From contig CAZGNA010000019.1 of the NCBI GenBank assembly GCA_964526945.1, forward strand, positions 1 to 25,005: a stretch of DNA of 25,005 nt, read 5' to 3'. The DNA is from Fervidifonticultor sp964526945. Lineage in GTDB: Bacteria > Sysuimicrobiota > Sysuimicrobiia > Sysuimicrobiales > Humicultoraceae. Shown here piece by piece: positions 1-7,466 of this stretch. Under the pieces are notes generated by a model that saw only the letters and a program-made list of their open reading frames with translations, searched no databases and had not been told where the DNA came from. Each line of letters begins with the position of its first letter. The stretch's first letter is position 1. Made by a program: the position numbers and the translations under genes.

Positions 1-876
1 GATCGGCCCGGCCTCGGTGGGCCGCCGGTGAATCGCCAGGTCGCGCCACACGCCGGTGCGTCGGGCCAGGCCGCGCTCCCAGTAGGCCCGCTGTGCCGCC
101 CAGGCCGCCTGCGCGGCCGCCGGGTCCACGGGCGCGCCGCGGGCATCGAGCCGGACCGCCCGCGGGTCGAACCCGTCCACGGCCTCGACGCGGACGCCCA
201 GCGCCTCGGCGACCGCCAGGGCCTCGGTGGCCAGGGCAGCCAGCACCGCCCGCGCCGCAGGCTGTGCCAGGATGTCGACGACGTCGGCGTCCACCACCGC
301 CGTGGCGAAGTAGATCGTCCCCAGGATCAGCTTGCCCCAGAGGTAGCCGGTGATGTTGGCGGTGGGCTCGCAGGGATGGAAGGCGGAGAGCACGCGCGCC
401 AGCGTCTGCACCCGCGGCGTCACCTGGCCGTCGAGTTCGCCCACGCGCAGTGACGCCGGACCGCTGTAGACCAGGCGCCCCGGCCCCTCGTAGTACCCGC
501 CGAAGGTCAGGAAGGCGCCGACGGTGCGCTCGCGTCCCACCAGCGCTGCGATCGTCTCTTCCTCGAGGCCGTTCTGCATCGACACGACGTAGCCGTCGGG
601 CGCCAGCAGCGGGGCCAGCGGCGCCAGCGCCTCCCGCGTGTGCAGCGTCTTGACGGCCAGGAGCACTGCGCCCAGGGGGCCGCGCACTTCCTCGGGCAGG
701 CAGGCGGGCACGCGGACGGTGAAGCGCGCCGCGCCCACGATCTCGAGGCCGCGGGCGCGAATCGCCTCGACGTGGGCGCGGTTGCGGTCGACCAGGAGCA
801 CCGGGTGCCCGGCGCGTGCCAGGTGCGCACCGGTGATGCCGCCGATGGCGCCCGCGCCGACGATGGTCAGGTGCAC
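1..876 (-). CDS. Ketopantoate reductase-like (ApbA/PanE family) oxidoreductase, 3' end outside window
   Basis: Probable NADPH-dependent reductase of the 2-dehydropantoate 2-reductase family, which supplies pantoate for pantothenate and CoA. The frame stays open from a GTG at 876 to the window edge (292 codons; family about 300 residues), so only the extreme C-terminus is missing. Seen: an N-terminal Rossmann motif GAGAIGG (residues 7-13), the family MQNG motif (100-103), the catalytic-type Lys in GYLWGKL (Lys182), and a C-terminal RRPTEA stretch that may carry the conserved Glu. Odd: the two Asn residues usually found 4 and 8 positions after the Lys (N180 and N184 in E. coli PanE) are Gly186 and Phe190. 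The substrate may therefore be another 2-oxo acid. No recognisable pantothenate genes lie nearby. The start was chosen because the beta-strand and glycine motif begin at once; no strong ribosome binding site is visible. Confidence 0.85.
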   Translation of the reverse strand, partial: MHLTIVGAGAIGGITGAHLARAGHPVLLVDRNRAHVEAIRARGLEIVGAARFTVRVPACLPEEVRGPLGAVLLAVKTLHTREALAPLAPLLAPDGYVVSMQNGLEEETIAALVGRERTVGAFLTFGGYYEGPGRLVYSGPASLRVGELDGQVTPRVQTLARVLSAFHPCEPTANITGYLWGKLILGTIYFATAVVDADVVDILAQPAARAVLAALATEALAVAEALGVRVEAVDGFDPRAVRLDARGAPVDPAAAQAAWAAQRAYWERGLARRTGVWRDLAIHRRPTEAGPI

Positions 877-1171
877 GGCCTGCCCCGCAGTCTCCCGCGC
901 AGCACGCTGCAGCCGTGCGGCGCGAGCGTTCGGCCAGCCTGCGCCGAAAGCCCGCCCCGGCGCCCAGCTGCCTTGTCGGGCACGGAGCCCGGTCCGGGTA
1001 CAGCGCGGCTTGCGGCGGCTGCTTCCCGTCCCTGGCGCCCAGCTGCCTTGTCGGGCACGGGGGCGATGTCCAGACCCAGGAACGATCCGAGGGAGGCCGC
1101 CAACGTCGCGCCGACCGCGCATCGTGGCGAAGCGTGCGCCCCGCAGGGCGTCGGTGCGCCCGCCCTTCCCG
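877..1171. other. Intergenic region with a two-copy direct repeat
   Basis: About 295 bp between the reductase start and the ferritin stop, both on the minus strand. I see no convincing coding sequence; the open frames here are GC-rich shadows. The notable content is a perfect 27-bp direct repeat (listed separately). The reductase promoter should lie here, but I could not identify one with confidence. Confidence 0.6.
959..1060. repeat. Two-copy 27-bp perfect direct repeat
   Basis: The same 27 bases occur at 959-985 and 1034-1060. They begin GGCGCCCAGCTGCC and end TCGGGCACGG. The spacer is 48 bp and the period 75 bp. The repeat lies wholly in the gap upstream of the reductase gene. No third copy was noticed in the window. 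Its function is unknown. It has the same design (two short copies about 50-75 bp apart) as the repeats near 14278, 17391 and 23394, but an unrelated sequence. Confidence 0.85.
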
Positions 1172-1675
1172 CTACGCGCCGCCGCCCGCGCGGCCCTTGC
1201 GCGCCAGGAACTCCTCCACCAGCAGCAACCCGCCTTCGCCGGCGCGCCGCACCACGCTCAGCAGCTCCTCCATGCTGGCCACTTCCTCGAGCTGCTCCTC
1301 CACGAACCACTGGAGCATCTGCTGCGTGGTGTAGTCGGTCTCCTTGACCGCCAGGTCCATCAGGCGGTGGATCTGCCGGGTGACCTCCTGCTCCCACTCC
1401 AGGGAGAGCTTCACGGCCTCCTCGGCCGTGGCGAAATGCGTCTTGGGCCCGGGGACCGCGGGGATCGCCACGTGTCCGCCCGCATCGGTGACGTACCGGA
1501 CGATCCGCAGCGCGTGCTCCCGCTCCTCTTCGGCCTGACGGTAGAAGTGCGCCGCCAGCACCGGCAGGTTCTGCTCGGCGAAGTGGGCGGCGATGTTCAC
1601 GTACTGCAGCGACGCCCCGAACTCGCGGCCGATCTGCTCGTTGAGGGCGACGTTCATGCGCTCGCTGATGAGCAT
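1172..1675 (-). CDS. ftnA: Bacterial ferritin (FtnA-type, non-heme)
   Basis: Iron-storage ferritin of 167 residues, the usual length. It should oxidise Fe(II) and store it as a ferric mineral inside a 24-subunit cytosolic shell. The four-helix bundle carries the ferroxidase ligands at positions matching E. coli FtnA with an offset of one: Glu18, Glu51 and His54 (in EEEREH), Glu95 (in WEQEV) and Gln128 (in EEQLEEV). The typical ferritin phrase LQWFVEEQ is present at 121-128. I see no haem-binding Met of the bacterioferritin type. The ATG at 1675 gives the standard N-terminus. The gene stands in a minus-strand row but is separated by 179 bp from the PilZ gene and 295 bp from the reductase, so it is probably transcribed alone. 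No Fur-box-like site was recognised upstream. Confidence 0.93.
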   Translation of the reverse strand: MLISERMNVALNEQIGREFGASLQYVNIAAHFAEQNLPVLAAHFYRQAEEEREHALRIVRYVTDAGGHVAIPAVPGPKTHFATAEEAVKLSLEWEQEVTRQIHRLMDLAVKETDYTTQQMLQWFVEEQLEEVASMEELLSVVRRAGEGGLLLVEEFLARKGRAGGGA

Positions 1676-1854
1676 GGGGCCTCCTCACGTCGGTCTTGCG
1701 GCCGGCCACGGGGCCAGGGGGGCCGTCCGCCTCGTCCTGCTCCTTCACGATTCTACCTCACGGCACGACCCGGCGGCTGCGGCGGCGCCACGCCGTGCGC
1801 GCCGGCCGGTCCCTCAGGGGATCGTCAGCGCGTCCGCGGCACCAGCTACACGGC

Positions 1855-2592
1855 TCAGCGGCCCGGCTCGCGCACGCCCGGCGCGAGGGCTGGAGGTGCG
1901 ACGACCCGTGGCGGCGTCAGCTCGTCGACGAAGCGGACCACCAACCGATGCAGCGTGACCGGGGGCAGTACGAGGACGTCTGCACGCTCGACCATACCGT
2001 AGCGGGTCACGAACGTCCCCCACGTGGTCAGGCGCACCGCCGCGTCCGGCTGCGGCGGGGAGGGGACCAGCAGCAGGGTCCCGTCGTCGGTCCGGTCTTC
2101 CGTCACGGCCCACGCCCGGTAGTCGCCCTGTTCCACCAGCACGGGAAGGTAGCGACGTCGGCGCCACGACGCCCGCCCCGGCGGTGCGGCCGCCGCCAGC
2201 GCCTGGAGCAGCGAGAACGGGTGGCGCCGGTCATACCGGAACTTGCGCAAGCCGTAGGGAATCAAGAGCTCGGTGATGAACCGCCGCGACCCGGCGGGCA
2301 GGGGCTGGAACTGCATGCCGACGTGCTGTCCTTCGGGCGTGGAGCGGACGAAGGCGACACGCCCCTGCGCACCCACCCGGTCGTCGAACCACAGGAACCG
2401 GATCCAGATCGTGCCCGTGTCGGGCGTGATGGTGTGGACCAGCAGCCCGGCGCCCCGCTCGGTCACGTCGATCAGTACGCCGATGCCGGCGTGGCCCCGG
2501 TCGGTGCTGTAGCGCACCGGCACGGCCAGCGGGATGCGCGGCAGCGCGCGGCGGTCGACGCCCTGCCACCGGGGTCGCCACAGCCAGCCCAT
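1855..2592 (-). CDS. PilZ-domain protein (putative c-di-GMP effector)
   Basis: A 245-residue protein with an N-terminal PilZ domain (about residues 10-105) and an unassigned C-terminal half. Seen: the c-di-GMP-binding arginine cluster RRALPR (Arg14, Arg15, Arg19), followed by DVTERGAG (Asp42, Thr44, Gly47), a conservative version of the canonical (D/N)xSxxG, and the barrel-closing VGMQFQPL. Both ligand motifs are present, so binding is likely; this is inference from the family. PilZ proteins usually adjust motility, exopolysaccharide or surface behaviour. A polysaccharide pyruvyl transferase lies about 17 kb away, but I see no direct link. The C-terminal part (about 110-245) is Arg-rich at first and then beta-rich, with no family I recognise. 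The start ATG at 2592 lies 76 bp from the stop of the upstream amidohydrolase, so co-transcription is possible. Confidence 0.85.
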   Translation of the reverse strand: MGWLWRPRWQGVDRRALPRIPLAVPVRYSTDRGHAGIGVLIDVTERGAGLLVHTITPDTGTIWIRFLWFDDRVGAQGRVAFVRSTPEGQHVGMQFQPLPAGSRRFITELLIPYGLRKFRYDRRHPFSLLQALAAAAPPGRASWRRRRYLPVLVEQGDYRAWAVTEDRTDDGTLLLVPSPPQPDAAVRLTTWGTFVTRYGMVERADVLVLPPVTLHRLVVRFVDELTPPRVVAPPALAPGVREPGR

Positions 2593-2668
2593 CCGATCCC
2601 CTCCGGCGCGTATATGCCCATCGCGGACCGGGGGCAGTCGGTGCAGAGGAGACCCGGCGGGCCGGGCG

Positions 2669-3850
2669 TCAGTCGGGCGAGAGGGTGTCGACGCGCCGCC
2701 CGGCCTGGAGGATCAGGCCCACGCGCTGCAGGCAGGTGACGTCGCGCAGTGGGTCACCGTCGACGCTGATCAGGTCGGCCAGCTTGCCCGGCTCCAGGCT
2801 GCCGACCTCCTGGCCCATGCCGATGGCCTCGGCCGCCCGGCGGGTGGCAGCCAGGATGGCGTCGTGCGGATCGGCGCCCCACGCCACCACCCGGGCGATC
2901 TCCCACCACATCAGGCCGTGCATCGCGTCGGTGCCCAACGCCCACCGCACGCCGCTCTCAAGCACGTGGCGGAAGTTCTCGCGGGCATGCGCCCGGGCTT
3001 CGCGCAGCTTGGCCATGATCACCGGGTTGTGCCCGTCGCCGCGCTCGATGCCCTCGGGGTGTCCGCTGACCGCGTTGTTGGTGACCAGCCAGATGCCCCG
3101 ACGGCGCATGGCCTCCAGGTCATCGCGGGTGGCCAGCTTGCCGTGCTCGATGGTGTCGACGCCTGCCGCAATGCACAGCCGCAGACCCGGGCCGCCGTGC
3201 GCGTGCACGGCGACCGGCCGCTGGTTGCGGTGGGCCTCGTCCACGGCAGCGGCCAGCTCGGCCGGCGTGTACGCATACCACAGGGCGCCGCCCGCGGTGC
3301 TCGAGATGCCGCCGGTCATGAAGAGCTTGATCAGGTCGCAGCCGGCGGCCACGTTCTCGCGGATGTGCCGGCGAATCGCGTCCTCGCCGTCGGAGAACGT
3401 GAGCGCGGCGCCGTGCCCGTGGCGCGCGGTGATGGGGCGCGTCGCGACGCGCAGCCGGGGTCCCGGCAGGCGGCCGGCCGCGATGGCGTCCCGGAGCTCG
3501 ATGTCGATGAAGTGCTCCTCGCCCACGACCCGCATCGTGGTGACCCCCGCGCGCAGGTCCGTGCGCAGGTTCCGCACCGCGCGCAGCAGCTGGCGGGCGG
3601 GCGGCTGGCGCAACTGCCCGATCTGGTCGCCCAGCCCGGGAACGATCGAGGCGTGCGAGTGCGCGTCGACCAGGCCCGGCAGCACGGTGTGGGTACCGCA
3701 GTCGTAGACCTGCGCGCCCTCGGGAATCGCCACGTCCGCCTGCCGCCCTACGGCCCGAATCCGCTCGCCCTCGATCACCACCACCCCGTGCTCGATGGGC
3801 GGCCGGCCCGTGCCGTCCAGGATGCGCTGCGCCTTCACCGCGATCCACAC
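2669..3850 (-). CDS. Metal-dependent amidohydrolase (imidazolonepropionase/prolidase-like)
   Basis: An amidohydrolase-superfamily enzyme of about 393 residues. It belongs to the branch often annotated as imidazolonepropionase-like or Xaa-Pro dipeptidase-like hydrolase; the real substrate is unknown. Seen, numbered from the GTG at 3850: the HxH metal motif DAHSH (His64, His66), the probable carboxylated bridging Lys175 in DLIKLF, His216/His218 in AVHAHGG, His236 in TIEHGK and the metal/catalytic Asp308 in LGTDAMHG. All positions needed for a binuclear or mononuclear metal site are therefore present. A small beta-sandwich formed by both termini is suggested by ILDGTG near the N-terminus and LADLISVDGDPL near the C-terminus. 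A TTG at 3925 would add 25 Arg-rich residues with no family likeness, so the GTG at 3850 is preferred. No signal peptide was seen, so it is probably cytosolic. It is divergent from the NamZ-type gene. Confidence 0.85.
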   Translation of the reverse strand: MWIAVKAQRILDGTGRPPIEHGVVVIEGERIRAVGRQADVAIPEGAQVYDCGTHTVLPGLVDAHSHASIVPGLGDQIGQLRQPPARQLLRAVRNLRTDLRAGVTTMRVVGEEHFIDIELRDAIAAGRLPGPRLRVATRPITARHGHGAALTFSDGEDAIRRHIRENVAAGCDLIKLFMTGGISSTAGGALWYAYTPAELAAAVDEAHRNQRPVAVHAHGGPGLRLCIAAGVDTIEHGKLATRDDLEAMRRRGIWLVTNNAVSGHPEGIERGDGHNPVIMAKLREARAHARENFRHVLESGVRWALGTDAMHGLMWWEIARVVAWGADPHDAILAATRRAAEAIGMGQEVGSLEPGKLADLISVDGDPLRDVTCLQRVGLILQAGRRVDTLSPD

Positions 3851-4069
3851 CGTGCCCCACCGTCCTCTCGACGCCGCGGACCGCTCCGCCGACACCGTCC
3901 GGCGCCGCCGTGCCGGCGCGTCCAACCGTCCGTCGGCGAGATCGCGCCGCTTTCAGTTCCCCATACCGGCCCCGTTTCCCCCGGGCCGCCCGCGGGCGGC
4001 GCGCCCGGCGGGTCCACCTCACCCGATGGGCACCATCCGGGCAAGGCCCCCGGCCGCCCGCGTCGAAAC

Positions 4070-4076
4070 AAGGAGG
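4070..4076 (+). promoter_or_regulatory. Ribosome binding site of the NamZ-like gene
   Basis: AAGGAGG lies four bases before the ATG at 4081. It settles the start, because an upstream in-frame ATG at 3910 would add 57 residues of low-complexity Arg/Pro-rich sequence ahead of an obvious signal peptide. Confidence 0.85.
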
Positions 4077-4080
4077 CCGT

Positions 4081-5346
4081 ATGCGTCGCGTGCGCTCACC
4101 GATCGTCGCGTGCTTGCCGGTCGTCTGGTGTGTAGCCCTGGCCGCCGTGCTCTGGCCAGCCGCCCGGCCACTGGCCGCGCTGCAGGCCGTTGCGCCCCGT
4201 GGCGCGTCCCCTCCGGTGCGCCCCGGCATCGACCGTCTGCTCGAAGACCTGCGCGCCCTGCGCGGCAGTCGCCTCGGGCTGGTGACGCACCAGGCGGGGG
4301 TCAATCGGGACGGGACCCCCTCGGCCCGCCTGCTGGCCGACGTCGAGGAGGCCCGTCTGACGGCGCTGTTCGCGCCCGAACACGGACTCGACGGCACGTA
4401 CGATGCGGGGGAGGCCGTGCCCACCATTCCGGGCCGCACGCCGGTCTTCAGCCTCTACGGCGGCACGTTTCGCCCCACGCGCCAGATGCTGGCGCGCGTC
4501 GACGCGTTGCTGGTCGACCTGCAGGACGTGGGCGTGCGCGCGTACACCTACACGTCCACGATGGCCCTGGTGATGGCCGCGGCTCGCGAGGCAGGCAAGA
4601 AGGTCGTCGTCCTCGACCGCCCCAACCCCATGGGCGGGACGATCGTGGACGGCCCGGTGCTGGAACCGGCGCTGCGCTCGTTCATTGGCATGTACCCCAT
4701 CCCCTACGTGTACGGCATGACGATCGGCGAGCTGGCCCGGCTCTACAACGAGGCGTTCGGGATCGGTGCGGACCTCACCGTGGTGCCCATGGACGGGTGG
4801 ACCCGCACGATGCGCTGGGGCGACACCGGCCTGCCGTGGATCAACCCGTCGCCGGGCATCACCGGACCGGACGCCGTCTTCTCCTACGCGGCCACCGGGC
4901 CGGTCGACGGCACCAACCTGTGGAACGGCGTCGCCACCACCTCGCGCTTCCAGGTGGTCCTGGCGCCATGGCTCGACGGCCACCGCCTGGCAGCACGCCT
5001 CAACCGGTACGGGCTGCCCGGCGTGCGCTTCGCGGCCTCGGCGCTGCCGCATCCCCGCACCGGGCGCGTCTGGTACGGCGTGCGGCTGCACGTCACCGAT
5101 CCGGCGGTCTTCCGCCCGTCGACGACGCTTGTGTACATCCTGGTGGAGATCCGGCGCCTGCACGGCGACCGTCTGCGCTTCACCGCGCCGCGATGGGGTC
5201 CGTACCTGTTCGACCTGGTGTGGGGCACCAAGGACGTACGGCTGGGGCTGCTCCGCGGCGACGACGCGGCGACGATCGTGGCGCGCTGGCAGCCCTCGTT
5301 GCAGCGGTTCCTGAAGCTCCGGGAAGGGTTCCTCCTCTACCAGTAG
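4081..5346 (+). CDS. namZ: Exo-beta-N-acetylmuramidase NamZ/YbbC family (DUF1343, GH171), secreted
   Basis: A 421-residue exported protein of the DUF1343 family. Characterised members (NamZ, CAZy GH171) release N-acetylmuramic acid from the non-reducing end of peptidoglycan fragments. Seen: a signal peptide or anchor at residues 1-36 (MRRVR, then a long hydrophobic run ending near PLAALQA); the Rossmann-like N-terminal domain with LGLVTHQAGV, the highly conserved FAPEHGLDG, LQDVGVRAYTYTSTM and VLDRPNPMGG; then a C-terminal domain containing WINPSPG and a GTNLWNG segment. The length and order of motifs match full-length family members. The start is fixed by a strong AAGGAGG site. It is monocistronic and divergent from a cytosolic amidohydrolase. 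A role in cell-wall recycling or scavenging is inferred from the family; no MurNAc kinase or etherase is in the window. Confidence 0.9.
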   Translation: MRRVRSPIVACLPVVWCVALAAVLWPAARPLAALQAVAPRGASPPVRPGIDRLLEDLRALRGSRLGLVTHQAGVNRDGTPSARLLADVEEARLTALFAPEHGLDGTYDAGEAVPTIPGRTPVFSLYGGTFRPTRQMLARVDALLVDLQDVGVRAYTYTSTMALVMAAAREAGKKVVVLDRPNPMGGTIVDGPVLEPALRSFIGMYPIPYVYGMTIGELARLYNEAFGIGADLTVVPMDGWTRTMRWGDTGLPWINPSPGITGPDAVFSYAATGPVDGTNLWNGVATTSRFQVVLAPWLDGHRLAARLNRYGLPGVRFAASALPHPRTGRVWYGVRLHVTDPAVFRPSTTLVYILVEIRRLHGDRLRFTAPRWGPYLFDLVWGTKDVRLGLLRGDDAATIVARWQPSLQRFLKLREGFLLYQ

Positions 5347-5352
5347 GTTGCG

Positions 5353-5372
5353 GGGCGGCGTGACATCCGCCC
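5353..5372. terminator. Hairpin between convergent genes
   Basis: GGGCGG (5353-5358) and CCGCCC (5367-5372) can form a 6-bp stem with an 8-base loop, just after the NamZ-like stop and facing the MFS stop. There is no T-run, so this is only a possible terminator. Confidence 0.35.
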
Positions 5373-5419
5373 GGCCGCAGCGGTCCCCGTGCCGGCGCCG
5401 ACGCGGGGAGACGGGACGC

Positions 5420-6574
5420 TCACCGCCCGCGCCACAACGTCAGGGCCGCGGCCACGGCCGGGGCGATCCCCACCAGCGCGAACATCGCCGGCAGTCCCAG
5501 GATGCGGGCCACGAGGCCGCCGCCGACCGCGCCGGCCACGATCCCCACTTCGTGGAAGATCCCCATCGTGCCCAGCGCGGCGCCCCGTTCCTCCTCGCGC
5601 ACCAGGTCGGCCGCCAGCGCCACGATCGACGGTTGGCCGGCGCCCAGCCCCATGCCCGACACGGCCGCCGCCAGCAACAACGCCCATCCACCGACCAGCG
5701 CCGTCGTCCACATCCCCGCCGTGGCCAACCCGAGCGCCGGGACGATCACGGCGGTGCGGCCAGCGCGATCCGAGACGCGCCCAGCGACGGCCTGGGCCAC
5801 GAACAGCCCCAGCGCGTGCGTCGCCAGCACCAGCCCGGGGTTTGCGAGACCGCGCCGGCCCGCGTGCAGCGGCAGCAGCGCGACGTTGGCACCGAAGGTC
5901 ACGTGCAGCGCCACCAGCAGCAGCCCCGGCACCACCACACCCCGGTGGAAGATCCGTCGGACGGCGCCGGCGAGCGGGCGCGCGACCACCCGGCGCAGGG
6001 GCCACGCCAGGATCGCCCCGGCCGTGCTCACCGTCGCGCACGCGACGAACAGCGCCGGGAAGCCCATCGCGGCTGCCAGCGCGACGCCGAGGCTCGGGGC
6101 CAGCCCCTGGGCCACGCTGATCGCCGCCGCATGGAGGCTCAGGGCCTCGGCGCGACGTTCCACCGGCGCGAGCGCCACGCCAAGCGCCTGGCTGGCGGTG
6201 CCGTAGAGGCCCACGGCCACGCCGGTCAGCGCTCGAAAGCCCAGCAGCGCCCCCACCGATGGCGCCAGCCAGTACCCGACCGCGCACAGCGCGTACAGCA
6301 GCAGGCCGACCACCAGGGCGGTGGCCCCCGCACCCGCGTCGATCCACAGGCCGGCCAGCGGCCGGGCCACCAGCGCCGCGGCGGCGATGAGCCCGATCAG
6401 CAGGCCGACGACGGCCTCGTCGGCGCCCAGGCGTGCCGCGTAGAAGGGCAGGCTGGCCGTGACCAGGTGGAACGCGAACGAGACCAGCAGGATCACCACC
6501 CACAGCCGCGCGAACGGCCCTCGTAGCAGCGGCGCGGCGCGCCGGGAACGTCCGGACGCGGCGGGTGCGTTCAT
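5420..6574 (-). CDS. Major facilitator superfamily transporter
   Basis: An integral membrane transporter of 384 residues with about 12 hydrophobic helices in two halves, typical of the drug/sugar-type MFS. Seen: LLRGPFARLWVV leading into TM1, an MFS loop 2-3 element (ARPLAGLWIDAGAG) and the second-half equivalent VAGRVSDRAGRTAV. The substrate cannot be read from the sequence. The ATG at 6574 (MNAPAASG) is chosen; a TTG six bases upstream is also possible. No Shine-Dalgarno sequence precedes either start on this strand: the bases there read CTCCTCCC, the complement of the opposite gene's site. Translation may therefore be leaderless, or the start may be slightly wrong. Its stop faces the NamZ-like stop. 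Its start is 23 bp from the start of the divergent ABC ATPase gene. Confidence 0.88.
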   Translation of the reverse strand: MNAPAASGRSRRAAPLLRGPFARLWVVILLVSFAFHLVTASLPFYAARLGADEAVVGLLIGLIAAAALVARPLAGLWIDAGAGATALVVGLLLYALCAVGYWLAPSVGALLGFRALTGVAVGLYGTASQALGVALAPVERRAEALSLHAAAISVAQGLAPSLGVALAAAMGFPALFVACATVSTAGAILAWPLRRVVARPLAGAVRRIFHRGVVVPGLLLVALHVTFGANVALLPLHAGRRGLANPGLVLATHALGLFVAQAVAGRVSDRAGRTAVIVPALGLATAGMWTTALVGGWALLLAAAVSGMGLGAGQPSIVALAADLVREEERGAALGTMGIFHEVGIVAGAVGGGLVARILGLPAMFALVGIAPAVAAALTLWRGR

Positions 6575-6582
6575 GGACAACC

Positions 6583-6590
6583 GGGAGGAG
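6583..6590 (+). promoter_or_regulatory. Ribosome binding site of the ABC ATPase
   Basis: GGGAGGAG lies 7 bases before the GTG at 6598 (4 before another GTG at 6595). It decides the start within the very short divergent gap and shows that the ATPase transcript begins inside the MFS coding region or its first codons. Confidence 0.7.
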
Positions 6591-6597
6591 ATCCGTG

Positions 6598-7386
6598 GTG
6601 ACGTGGCACGAGCCGGCTGATCTGCGCATCGAGGACCTGACGGTCGAGCTCCGCCGCGGGGGCGGCGCCCAGGCCGTGGTCCGCGGGGTGTCGCTGACGG
6701 TCCCCGCCGGTCACAGCGTGGGCCTGGTGGGCGAGTCGGGCGCCGGGAAGACCATGACCGCCTGCGCGGTGCTGCGGCTCTTCCCGACCGACGCCGCAGT
6801 GATCGCCGCCGGCCGTATCCTCCTGGGCGACGTGGACCTGACGGCCCTGCCCGAGCCCGCCCTCGCGCGCTACCGCGGCCGCCGGGTGGCCATGATCTTC
6901 CAGGAACCGGGGGCCGCCCTCAACCCGGTGCTGCCCGTGGGCGAGCAGATCATGGAAGGCATCGTCGTGCACCACGGCAAGCGCGGCGCTCGCGAGCGCG
7001 CGCTGGAGGTGATGCGCCAGGTCGGGTTGTCCGCCGAGCTGTTCGGGCGCTACCCGCACCACCTCTCCGGTGGCCAGCGGCAACGCGTGTTGATCGCTGC
7101 GGCGATCGCGCCGGGCCCCTCGGTGCTGATCGCCGACGAGCCCACCTCGGGGCTCGACGTCACGGTCCAGGCGCAGATCCTCGACCTGCTGCGTCGGCTG
7201 CAGCGCGACCTGGGGATGGGGCTGTTGTTGATCACCCACAGCCTGGGACTGGTCGCCCACTGGACCGATCACGTCTACGTCATGCGCGACGGGACCATCG
7301 TGGAGTCGGGTCCCACGGCCGACCTGTTCGTCGCCCCGCGGCACCCCTACACCCAGGCGCTCGTCCGCCAGGCCCTGCGGCTCTGA
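6598..7386 (+). CDS. Orphan Opp/Dpp-type ABC transporter ATP-binding protein
   Basis: A nucleotide-binding subunit like OppD/DppD of oligopeptide and nickel importers, 262 residues. Seen: Walker A GESGAGKT (45-52), Q-loop FQEPGAALNPV (101-111), signature LSGGQRQR (156-163), Walker B LIADEP (177-182), D-loop SGLD and H-loop His214 in LITHS. The closing LFVAPRHPYTQALVRQAL is typical of the Opp/Dpp group. All ATPase residues are intact. Odd: the protein stops soon after HPYTQAL. Usual members (about 320 residues) carry a C-terminal extension with a cysteine-rich segment. No permease, binding protein or partner ATPase (OppF-like) is adjacent. It may serve a transporter encoded elsewhere or be the remainder of a dismantled operon. 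GTG start at 6598 from the ribosome binding site. Confidence 0.88.
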   Translation: MTWHEPADLRIEDLTVELRRGGGAQAVVRGVSLTVPAGHSVGLVGESGAGKTMTACAVLRLFPTDAAVIAAGRILLGDVDLTALPEPALARYRGRRVAMIFQEPGAALNPVLPVGEQIMEGIVVHHGKRGARERALEVMRQVGLSAELFGRYPHHLSGGQRQRVLIAAAIAPGPSVLIADEPTSGLDVTVQAQILDLLRRLQRDLGMGLLLITHSLGLVAHWTDHVYVMRDGTIVESGPTADLFVAPRHPYTQALVRQALRL

Positions 7387-7466
7387 ACGCGGCCGACACC
7401 CTGGGAAGCCGGACGGCCCCGCCCACCCGACGGCGGTCCTGCACGCCACCCTGCGCGGGCGCGACG

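Noticed and set aside
867..1748. 293-codon minus-strand frame across the ferritin gene
   Set aside because: Ala/Gly/Arg-rich shadow of the ferritin gene in another frame; no motif and no ribosome binding site.
638..2002. 454-codon plus-strand frame opposite the reductase, ferritin and PilZ genes
   Set aside because: Composition is that of a GC-rich antisense frame, and the opposite strand carries clear protein families.
3910..4080. N-terminal extension of the NamZ-like protein from an upstream ATG
   Set aside because: Would bury the signal peptide behind 57 low-complexity residues; AAGGAGG marks the ATG at 4081.
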